Of a stretch of 29,121 nucleotides of DNA, positions 17,781-25,587 are shown piece after piece; the first letter of the stretch is position 1; each line of letters opens with the position of its first letter. This DNA comes from Planctomycetaceae bacterium (GTDB lineage Bacteria > Planctomycetota > Planctomycetia > Planctomycetales > Planctomycetaceae): positions 1-29,121 of the forward strand of contig JAWKUA010000043.1 in assembly GCA_041398785.1 (NCBI GenBank), in the 5' to 3' direction. The position numbers and the translations under genes are program-made. The notes under the pieces were generated by a model. It made no database searches. It saw nothing but the letters and a program-made list of their open reading frames with translations, and had not been told where the DNA came from.

Positions 17781-17851
17781 ATCTGAAATCTCAAATCTGA
17801 AATTTCAAATCTCAAATCACTGACAACTGACAACTGACAACTGACAACTGA
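17781..17851 (+). repeat. Two adjacent short tandem-repeat arrays upstream of asnB
   Basis: Bases 17781-17818 are built from A-rich units of the AAATCTG/AAATCTC/AAATTTC type. Bases 17819-17851 are 4.7 exact copies of ACTGACA. The array ends 8 bases before the asnB ATG, so no Shine-Dalgarno sequence precedes that start. The second array matches the sequence at 8926-8948 and is the reverse complement in type of the transposase tails at 23907-23934 and 24815-24844. Confidence 0.85.
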
Positions 17852-17859
17852 ATCCCCCC

Positions 17860-19806
17860 ATGTGCGGAATTTCCGGGGCTGTCTGGTGGCAGCCTGACAA
17901 ACAGATCAGCCGGCAGACGCTGCAGCGGATGACCGACTGCATTGCTCACCGCGGCCCCGATGCGGAAGGGCATCTGCTGCTGCCGCCGAACGACGCTTGT
18001 CCGGTCGGCGTTGCTCTGGGGCACCGGCGGTTGTCCATCATCGACGTCGCCGGCAGTGCTCAGCCGCTTGGCAACGAAGACGGTTCCGTTCAGATCACGT
18101 TCAACGGAGAAATCTACAACTACCGCGAACTGCGGGAATCACTGCTGGCTGCGGGCCATCGTTTCGCCACCAACGGCGACACGGAAGTCATCGTGCATCT
18201 GTACGAACAGTATGGTCTGGATTTCGTCGATCACCTGCGAGGGATGTTTGTCTTCGCGATCTGGGACGCCAATCAGAAGCAGTTGGTTGTGGCTCGCGAT
18301 CGTCTGGGACAGAAGCCGCTGTTCTATCGTCTCGAAGACGGCCGGCTGGCGTTTGCGAGTGAACTGAAGGCGCTGCTGCAGATTCCCGGAATCCCGCGGG
18401 ACCTGAATCGTTCATCGGTGCTGAGGTTTCTGACGCTGCAGTATGTGCCACATCCTCACAGCATCCTGAGCGGTTTCAGCAAGCTGCCGCCGGCGTCGCT
18501 GGGAATTTTCCGGGACGGCGAATTTCGCGTGCGCCGGTACTGGTCACCGCCGTATGATCTGCCGGAGACCAGCCGTCGCCACATTTCTGACTGGACCGAA
18601 GAGCTGCGGCACGAATTGAGCGAAGCGGTGCGGCTGCGGCTTCGCAGCGACGTTCCGCTGGGAGCGTTCCTGTCGGGCGGAATTGATTCCACCGTGATCT
18701 GCGGGCTGATGCAGAAGCAGCTTGATCAGCCGGTGAAGACGTTTTCGATCGGGTTCCCGGTGAAGGCGTTCGATGAGCGTTCGTATGCCCGCCAGGCGGC
18801 GGAAATGCACGGCACGGATCATCGTGACGCACTGGTCGAACCGGACGCCATCAGCATGCTGCCAAAGCTGATCTGGCACTACGACGAACCATTCGGCGAC
18901 AGCAGCTCCATTCCCACGATGTATCTGTCGGAACTGACTCGCAGGCACGTCACGGTCGCTCTGACGGGAGACGCCGGCGATGAACTTTTCTGCGGCTATG
19001 ACCGTTACCGGGCCGTTCGGATCGCGGGGCGACTGGACCTGATTCCGCGATGGATGAGATCAGCGCTGCACAGCATCGTGGGAGCGCATCTGCCGGCGTC
19101 GATCAAACAGAAGTCCTTTCGTCGGCGACTGAAGCGGTTTCTGGAGACACTGAATCAGCCGCCGGAACGCCGCTACCTGAACTTCATTTCCATCTTCAAC
19201 CGTGACCGGCTGCAGGAACTTGTTACGCCGGAGCTGTGGAAGCTGACTGACGATGAAGACCCGGCGGCGTTCATTTTCGACGCGTACACACACTTTCCGG
19301 ACCGCGACTTTGTGACTCGCACGACGGCGACGGACCTGCTGACGTATCTGCCGTGCGACCTGCTGACAAAGGTCGACATTGCCAGCATGGCCGTCGGTCT
19401 GGAATGCCGCAGTCCGATGCTGGATCATCACGTCGTGGAACTGGCGGCGAAGATGCCGCTGTGCGTGAAGCAGTCCGTGCAGCAGGGCAAGAAGGTGCTG
19501 GTCGAGACATTCCGCGACCTGATTCCCGCTGACATTCAAACGCGAAAGAAAATGGGGTTCGGAGTTCCGATCGATCACTGGTTCCGCGATGAGCTGAAGG
19601 ATCTGCTGCACGACGTACTGCTGTCTCAGCGAGCCCGGGAGCGCGGCCTGCTGGAACCGGAGGTCGTGCGTCGACTGGTGGAGGAACACACGTCGTCAAA
19701 ATTCGACCACGCGTATCGGCTATGGAACCTGCTGTGCCTGGAACTGTGGCAGAGAATCAACCTCGACGGAGAACCACCAATTCGCGCGACATCAACAATC
19801 ACCTGA
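17860..19806 (+). CDS. asnB: Asparagine synthase (glutamine-hydrolysing)
   Basis: Makes asparagine from aspartate, ATP and glutamine-derived ammonia, or amidates another acceptor in specialised clusters. The protein is 648 aa. The N-terminal amidotransferase domain starts MCGISGAVWW with nucleophile Cys2, followed by IAHRGPDAEG, GHRRLSIIDVAG and FNGEIYNYRELRE (class II). The synthetase domain has the ATP-binding LSGGIDSTVICGLM at about 270-283 and LTGDAGDELFCGYDRY at about 368. Both domains appear complete. The start is unambiguous because Cys2 must follow Met. It sits downstream of a glycosyltransferase, a setting where AsnB-like proteins often act in surface polysaccharide clusters, so a role beyond asparagine supply is possible. 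Confidence 0.95.
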   Translation: MCGISGAVWWQPDKQISRQTLQRMTDCIAHRGPDAEGHLLLPPNDACPVGVALGHRRLSIIDVAGSAQPLGNEDGSVQITFNGEIYNYRELRESLLAAGHRFATNGDTEVIVHLYEQYGLDFVDHLRGMFVFAIWDANQKQLVVARDRLGQKPLFYRLEDGRLAFASELKALLQIPGIPRDLNRSSVLRFLTLQYVPHPHSILSGFSKLPPASLGIFRDGEFRVRRYWSPPYDLPETSRRHISDWTEELRHELSEAVRLRLRSDVPLGAFLSGGIDSTVICGLMQKQLDQPVKTFSIGFPVKAFDERSYARQAAEMHGTDHRDALVEPDAISMLPKLIWHYDEPFGDSSSIPTMYLSELTRRHVTVALTGDAGDELFCGYDRYRAVRIAGRLDLIPRWMRSALHSIVGAHLPASIKQKSFRRRLKRFLETLNQPPERRYLNFISIFNRDRLQELVTPELWKLTDDEDPAAFIFDAYTHFPDRDFVTRTTATDLLTYLPCDLLTKVDIASMAVGLECRSPMLDHHVVELAAKMPLCVKQSVQQGKKVLVETFRDLIPADIQTRKKMGFGVPIDHWFRDELKDLLHDVLLSQRARERGLLEPEVVRRLVEEHTSSKFDHAYRLWNLLCLELWQRINLDGEPPIRATSTIT

Positions 19807-20240
19807 CGACGTCGATGTCTGAACCACACAGACTGCAAGGTGCGTTCGCACTTATACTCCTCTCGGCCTGCACAGAGGCCACTTTCATTTAACGGTTATC
19901 CGGAGGCGCACTTTGCTTGACTCATTGGCGTACGCCTTCGGCTGACCGCTAATCAACTCCAGCCTGACCGCTTGAAGTAGAAAAGCCGGTTCATCCGGGA
20001 AACGGCCGTGTTTGTTCGGATGCGTTTCAGGCGCGGTGGGTCGACGTAGCGATAGCCTGTGGTGTGAGCCACCGGTCTGGCTGAAAAAGCAACGCTCGTT
20101 TGACCCGTGGCCGCAGACCAGACCACGTTGGTGCGCAAACAACCTGACCTGCGGCCACCGGTTAAACGACTCGAACTACGTCGCGGCGTTGTCAGCGAGG
20201 GCGACATAGGGTCTTTGGAGCAAAGTAAGGGTGGGTCGGA
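19807..20240. other. Gene-free spacer between asnB and the YD-repeat locus
   Basis: About 430 bases with no recognised gene. Two overlapping minus-strand frames (19885-20142 and 19953-20207) contain Arg/Ser-rich peptides without a known family or ribosome-binding site and are not called. The base composition is a little lower in GC than in asnB. The stretch marks the left edge of the degraded island that follows. Confidence 0.5.
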
Positions 20241-20399
20241 ATGGATTTTATTCAGCCAAGAGCGGAGCTGTCAGCATTAGGTCGCTGTGTGACTCGCGGC
20301 TGTCCGTTCGGCAGGAATCACGGGCGCGACCGGGCTGACCGCCGACGGTCCCGAATCCATCCTGCAGCGAGGACCGAGGAGCAAATAATGGTTCCTGAC

Positions 20400-22489
20400 A
20401 CCTTTGGCGGCTTCCCCCGGTCTTCATCGACGTACAACGCCGATGGCCAGCCGGTGGAATCGATCAATGCGCTGGGCAGCCGCGCAACGCAGGTTTATGA
20501 CTTCGGCCGCGGCGTGGGAACGATCGATGCCCGCGGCAACCGCAGCACCAGCATCTACAACAGCGTCAGTCGCGTCGTGGCCAGCCAGAACGCGCAGGCC
20601 TTCGCTGGACGACGATCTTCAACTCGGTCGGTCAGGTCGTTGCCTCTCCAGGACCCGCTGGGCAGCGCAGGCAACATCTATGACAGTGCCGGACGCACGG
20701 TGGCCACGGAGAATCCCGCTGAACGATCGCAGCACGGTGGTCTACAACATCGCTTCGCAGACGATCGCCACGATCGATGCCAACGATCATCGCTCGACGA
20801 ATATCTACGACCCAGTCTCGGCCGCAATCTGGCGGAAGTCAATCCGCTCGATTACCGCACAACAACGGTGTTCGACGCCGTCGGGCGGCGCATCGCCCTG
20901 ATCGATGCCCGGAGCAACCGCCACAGCTTTACCTATGACGCCACCGGCAATCAGACGCAGCAGATCGATCCGCTCGACCGCCGAGGTAACATCCGGCTAC
21001 GACGCAGCGTCGCAGCAGGTTCTGAGAATCGATGCTCGCGGCAACCGCCTGGCTACGTGTTCGACGCCAACGGTCAGCTCACCGTTCGGAAATATCCTGA
21101 TGCCTCACGGGCGACGTTCGCGTATGATGCAGGCGGCAACAGAACGCTCATGGCCAACCAGACGGGCCGGTACAGCTTCTCGTATGACGGCGTCGGAAAC
21201 ACGACTGTGGCCGCACACCCAGACAATAAGACGATCACCTATGCCTGGGACCCGGTGGGCAACCGGGCTCACATGGACGCTCCAGATTCCGGCCGCTTCG
21301 CGTACAGCCACGACGCCGCCAACCAGATCGCCTGGCTGCACAACCCGTTCAACGAACGCACCACGTTCACCAATGACAATGCCGGTCGCCGCATTCTGCA
21401 GAAGAACGCGAACGGCACGCGGGCGTCGTACGCGTACGACGATGGCAGCAATCTGACGGCGGCTGTACAACCTCAAGAGCGACGGCAACGTGATCAGTTC
21501 GTTCGACTACCGCTACGACGACGCCGGCAACCGCGTCGCCGTGGGAGAAGCCAACGGCGACCGCGTGACTGGACCTACGACGATGCCAACCAGTTGCTGT
21601 CCGAACACCGCAGCGGGTAACGCCTACCGCAACACGTTCACGTTCGACCCCGTGGGCGTACTTCGTCCTCAACGGACGGGACAAGAACCACCACCACCTT
21701 CGATAACGCCAACCAGATCGAGTACTCACTCGCCGCTGCGGGAAGGACCACCTACACGTTCGACAACGACGGTAACCAGCAGATCGTGCTTGAACCAAAC
21801 GGCGATCGGACGACCTACGGCTGGGACTTTGAAAATCGCATGGTGACTGCGGCCTCCCGACCAACGTCCGCAACACGATGACCTATAACGCCGACAACCG
21901 GCGAGGTCCTAAAACAGCAGAATACCGACGTCACGAAGTTTCTCTGGGATCCGGCTGCAGATGCCTACCTTGCGGAACTCGATTCCGCGGACACAGTGGA
22001 CGTCACATACAGTTGCGAGCCGGTTGAGTACGGCCATGTGGTCACCCAGCGTCGCGGCAATGATAGCTACTGGCGGCAGGCCGACGCACTGGGGTCATCA
22101 CGAGAGTTGACGAACGTGGTCCAAGCAGCGACCGACACGTACATCTATGATGCGTGGGGCAATCAGATCGCCAGCACCGGCACCACCGTCAACCCCTTCC
22201 GCTGGGTCGGTGGCTTGGGATATTACTTTGATTCTAGCGTACCGGACTGCACTACGTTCGAGCGATACTATCAGGATGACATAGGGCTTTGGCTTTCTGG
22301 AGACCCTCTCAGGTTGAAAAAGTATTGAATCTGTATTCCTATGGCTATAACAGTCCACTACTCCATGCCGACCCCTCAGGGCAGCCCGGTGGAACGATTC
22401 CATTGTCAAAAATTGCTCGGCTTCTGCAGATCATTGCTCGTGGTGGTCCAGCCACCCAAGCCGCGCTGCTTCGCTCAGATCGCTACTAA
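20400..22489 (+). pseudogene. RHS/YD-repeat protein gene with many frame switches
   Basis: RHS proteins are large shells of YD repeats that enclose and deliver a C-terminal toxin. Repeats are visible in all three frames: STYNADGQPVESINALGS (frame of 20241), WTTIFNSVGQVVAS (20606-20647), DRSTVVYNIASQTIATIDAN (about 20716-20812), FTYDATGNQTQQIDPLD (about 20930), TSGYDAASQQVLRIDARGN (about 20988-21055), FAYDAGGNRTLMANQTGRYS (about 21115), SSFDYRYDDAGNRVAVGE (about 21500), WTYDDANQLLSEHRSG (about 21573), TYTFDNDGNQQIVLEPNGDR (about 21750) and TYIYDAWGNQIASTG (about 22137). The conserved RHS core end is present as RYYQDDIGLWLSGDPLR, then in another frame NLYSYGYNSPLLHADPSGQP. About a dozen single-base frame changes are needed. 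The 5' end lacks a signal peptide and is truncated. Confidence 0.85.
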
Positions 22490-22922
22490 GTTCCATTCCG
22501 ATACTTGGCTGGATCGCTATTCTTTATTCACTCTGCCTCACGTATGGCGCGTACCGCTGCTCGTCAGGGTGGAAACGATGTGTGAAGAATATGGAGGACA
22601 AAAGCGAAGAGACAGACTGCGAAGAACGAGTGTGTTTGGGGATTCAAGCCCCCCTGTATGGGATCTCGGCGAGAAACTGAACGAGTGTGCGGAGCGATTC
22701 GCAGGCCCTTTGAGGAAAAGTGCCATTGGCAGTACCTGCTATGCACCGCTTGCCGGTGTGGCTGGGGTGGATTCAAGTACCAACGTCCGATTGTGCCCCG
22801 CGGGGTCGATTGTCTCGATATGTGCGCTGGACCAACCGCAACTGGCTTGCAGAGTTCCCGACGACACCGTAACTGCAGCGATTCAAACCACTAGTGGATA
22901 TCTCGGAAATATTGGGAGTTGA
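22490..22922 (+). pseudogene. Possible C-terminal toxin region of the RHS locus
   Basis: This stretch follows directly on the RHS core end (DPSGQP at about 22380). The frame of 22341 stays open to the stop at 22922 and contains CEEYGGQKRRDRLRRTS, LNECAERFAGPLRKSAIG and CYAPLAGVAGV. The frame of 22658 instead gives EEKCHWQYLLCTACRCGWGG. The real reading is unclear because the RHS gene upstream changes frame repeatedly. Base composition is less GC-rich than the flanking chromosome, as expected for exchanged toxin tips. No nuclease, deaminase or other toxin motif was recognised. Confidence 0.35.
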
Positions 22923-22924
22923 GT

Positions 22925-23415
22925 GTGATTCGAGTTGGTTCAGTCGAGTGGCCATTAGGCATTAATCTTGAAGAACATGCGTCTTGGAAGATGATCTGTA
23001 CCGCCGCGGCGCGAGGCGTACCGGGATGACAGCCGTGCCATTCATAGTGAACATTTTATTCGGGCTGCGAGCGTGCTAGGTGTCCCGGCATTGGTCGACC
23101 GGTTTGGAGGATTCGCCGCTGCCGTCCGCCAACTTCGCGAAGCTTCCCATGAGTGCTACCCACCTTTGATCTCCTACGAGGAATGCAGAACTGGAAGAAG
23201 GGCCGGAGTATTTGTCGACAGAACTCCGGAATCGGATCGAGGCCTTCAACATTCGAGCAAATCCCTTCCGGCCATTGAAGATGCTGTCAACTTCGCTTGC
23301 TTTATCAGCGGTCGCGGGCACAACGTGTCGCCGATCAAGCAGCACGGAGACACCGTCCCGACTACGAGGTTCGCTCGGCAAAAATGATCCTGTGCAGCAT
23401 TTGGCAGACATTTGA
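22925..23415 (+). pseudogene. Immunity-like protein, rebuilt across two frameshifts
   Basis: Begins with GTG at 22925, reading VIRVGSVEWPLGINLEEHAS up to about 23010. It continues in a second frame as EAYRDDSRAIHSEHFIRAAS, LGVPALVDRFGGFAAAVRQL and HECYPPLISYEE to about 23180, and in a third frame as AELEEGPEYLSTELRNRIEA and FNIRANPFRPLKM to the stop at 23415. Each section has protein-like composition and they join without overlap, so one small protein of about 150-160 residues is likely. Position just 3' of an RHS C-terminus suggests the cognate immunity gene. No family was recognised. Confidence 0.45.
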
Positions 23416-23439
23416 AACAAGAAACACGGTGCGGTGACA

Positions 23440-23942
23440 ACAGGTGCTGAGCAACCACTTTCATGTCGTGCTGAGAACTCGGCCCGATGTGGTGGCTCAG
23501 TGGTCGGGATGACGAGGTGGCTCGGCGGTGGTGGGAGCTGTTTCCCCGGCGACGCAACGAGGACGGGTCGGCGGCGGAACCGGCCGAAACCGATCTCAAT
23601 GCGATCACGAACGATGCGGCCGTGCTGGAGGAACGCCGCAAGCGGTTGTCGAGCATTTCGTGGTTCATGCGATGCACGTCGGAAGTGATTGCCCGCCTGG
23701 ATGCGGCGAACGCCGAAGACGAATGCACGGGCCGGTTCTGGGAGGGCCGCTTCAAGGCTCAGGTGCTGCCCGATGAAGAATCGCTCGCCGCCTGCATGGC
23801 CTGCGTCGACCTGAATCCCGTGCGAGCCGGTCTGGCGGAAACTCCGGAAGACAGCGACTTCACCAGCGTGCAGGAACGCGCGGCCGATCTGAAGGCGGCG
23901 GAGCAGTTTTCAGTTGGCAGTGTTCAGTGTTCAGAGAAATAG
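23440..23942 (+). pseudogene. REP-associated (Y1, IS200-like) transposase, copy A, 5'-truncated
   Basis: Members cut and join single-stranded DNA at hairpins, using an HUH metal site and one Tyr. Copy A begins abruptly at the word TGAGCAACCACTTTCA, which codes the HUH motif (SNHFHVVLRTRP). It needs one frame correction near 23507, then reads DEVARRWWELFPRRRNEDGS, SWFMRCTSEVIARLDAANAE, CTGRFWEGRFKAQVLPDEE and CVDLNPVRAGLAETPED to a stop at 23942. The N-terminal about 65 residues found in copy B are absent, as is the C-terminal tail. In the stretch YVDLNPVRA of the family, the catalytic Tyr is Cys here (codon TGC), so this copy should be inactive even if translated. Confidence 0.8.
23907..23934 (-). 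repeat. CTGAACA/CTGCCAA heptad-like repeat in transposase tail A
   Basis: Read on the minus strand this is CTGAACACTGAACACTGCC followed by AACTGAAAA, resembling the ACTGACA heptads at 17819-17851. It lies inside the 3' end of transposase copy A. Confidence 0.5.
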
Positions 23943-24814
23943 GCGGGAAGGCGGGGCCGTATAGTTGACTGGGCGAGGGTCTGACGGTCAGAAAGCGCTG
24001 TTATCAACCTACAGGCGAAGAAGGCGGGATTACCATCGGCGAAAGAGGCGGGGCCATCCATTGTTGACGTGACGAAGTCTTACGGTTAAGCTTCGGCCTG
24101 TCAACTGCGGGCTTGTCGCCGTTTGTTGAGTTTCGAATTCCCAGAAAGGCTGTCGTCATGGCACGCGTAAACCGCCGGGAAGTGTTGTCGGAAGATGAGA
24201 TTCAGGTGGTTCACTGCATCAACCGCTGCGTGAGGCGGGGGTTTCTGTGCGGAGCGGATCCGGTTTCGGGTCAGGACTACGAGCATCGGCGGCAGTGGAT
24301 TCGTAATCGGCTGGAATTTCTGGCCGGAGTGTTCGGCGTCGAAGTCATGGGGTTCGCTGTGATGAGCAACCACTTTCACGTCGTGCTGAGGACTCGGCCG
24401 GATGTGGTGGCGGGGTGGTCCGATGAGGAAGTCGCTCGGCGGTGGTGGGCTTATTCCCTCTGCGACGCAATCAGGACGGATCGGCGGCGGAACCGGCCGA
24501 GACGGATCTCAACGCGATCATCAATGACGCCGCGACGCTCGAAGAACGCCGCAAGCGGCTGTCGAGCGTGTCGTGGTTCATGCGGTGCATGTCGGAAGTG
24601 ATTGCCCGCATGGCCAACGCCGAAGACGGATGCACGGGCCGGTTCTGGGAAGGCCGCTTCCAGAAATCAGGTGCTGCCCGATGAAGAAGCGATCGCTGCG
24701 TGCATGGTCTATGTCGACCTGGAGCCCCGTGCGAGCCGGTCTGGCGGAGACTCCGGAAGACAGTGACTTCACCAGCGTTCAGGAACGCGTGGCCGATCTG
24801 AAATCGGCGGAGCA

Positions 24815-24844
24815 GATTTCAGACGACAGCGTTCAGTTATCAGA
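24815..24844 (-). repeat. Degenerate CTGA/CTGTCG repeat in transposase tail B
   Basis: The minus-strand reading begins CTCTGATAACTGAACGCTG and continues TCGTCTGAAAT. It is at the same place in copy B as the repeat at 23907-23934 in copy A, but more diverged. Confidence 0.4.
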
Positions 24845-24884
24845 GCACGGCGCGAAGTCGGCAGCCGAACAGGCCCCCTCATCC

Positions 24885-24920
24885 GCCCTTCGGGCACCTT
24901 CTCCCCCGCGGGGGAGAAGG
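24885..24920. repeat. Dispersed palindrome inserted within transposase copy B
   Basis: GCCCTTCGGGC at 24885-24895 is a small hairpin. 24897-24920 is a perfect 24-bp palindrome (half-site CCTTCTCCCCCG). Together with the preceding CCCTCATCC this matches a very widespread intergenic repeat of the CCCTCATCCGCCCTTCGGGC type. It stays open in the frame of the transposase tail (HPPFGHLLPRGGEGRVEHGP), so it may have been tolerated as an inserted peptide. Confidence 0.85.
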
Positions 24921-25280
24921 TCGCGTCGAACACGGTCCGAAAGCCGGCTGGCTGGCTCCGGTGGAACTGGATCCAAAGCGAAAGAAGGTCCGCGAAGAAT
25001 CCAATCCTCGCCGAGCCGCAACAAAAGGCTGTCTGCCGATGACTCCTGGCCGAGTACCTGCAACTCGTCGACTGGACCGGTCGCCAGCTTCACCCCGGCA
25101 AGCAGGGCGTGATCTCGGAGAGCTGCTCCGCCGATTCTGGAAGCGGCTGGGCACTCTCGGGAACTCTGGCTGCACATGGTGAAGAAGTTCGGCAAACGTC
25201 GGGCGTTGGTGTCGGTTTCGGCAGCAACACGGCAGTCGATGGATTCGCCGAATTCTGCCGCGAAGATCGGTGCCGTGTGA

Positions 25281-25587
25281 CGAGGAAGAGTCGACGCAGG
25301 TTCTTTCGGCTGACCTGTTGCTGCTCACGACTGGAGAAGTCAAAGGAGAACTCAAAGGGGGGCAGGGCTCGTTGATCGGCTCATCTGCCTGCGAAGAGTT
25401 GCACGAGTCGATGAAGCCTGCCCTTTGATGCATTCCTTTGTCACGTTCAAGGCAGCCATCGCCGGAACCGTGCGATGCTTGTTCCGGCAGACATCTGCTT
25501 AACGGGGAGACCGGAGGGCTCGTCGGGATTGCGCTCGCTGGTGCGGGAAGGCGGGATGGCGGCGTGGCTGTCTGGCCTGGCCGGATC
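25281..25587. other. Spacer between transposase copy B and response regulator gene
   Basis: About 307 bases with no gene seen. An imperfect inverted repeat flanks 44 bases: TCAAAGGGGGGCAGGGCT at 25352-25369 and AAGCCTGCCCTTTGA at 25414-25428. It could be the right-hand end structure of the transposase unit or a terminator shared by converging transcripts. The response regulator ends at 25588 on the other strand. Confidence 0.5.

Larger units (their letters stand above)
24158..25280 (+). pseudogene. REP-associated (Y1, IS200-like) transposase, copy B, frameshifted
   Basis: ATG 24158 (MARVNRREVLSEDEIQVVHC) has AGAAAGG about 9 bases upstream. The N-terminus NRCVRRGFLC...YEHRRQWIRNRLEFLAG leads to the HUH motif SNHFHVVLRTRP. 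Comparison with copy A shows a lost base near 24450 (WWAYSLC instead of WW-LFP), an extra base near 24665 (GRFQKSGAAR) and another near 24725 (DLEPRAS instead of DLNPVRA). The catalytic Tyr is kept in MVYVDLEP. The 3' tail is recognisable in pieces: GWLAPVELDPKRKKVREESN, ATKGCLPM, LAEYLQLVDWTGRQLHPGKQ and ELWLHMVKKFGKRRALVS, ending at TGA 25278. The hairpin at 24885-24920 is inside the gene. Copies A and B form a direct repeat of about 500 bp. Confidence 0.8.

Noticed and set aside
17781..17851. CRISPR-like array
   Set aside because: Units are 7 bases and contiguous, with no spacers and no cas genes.
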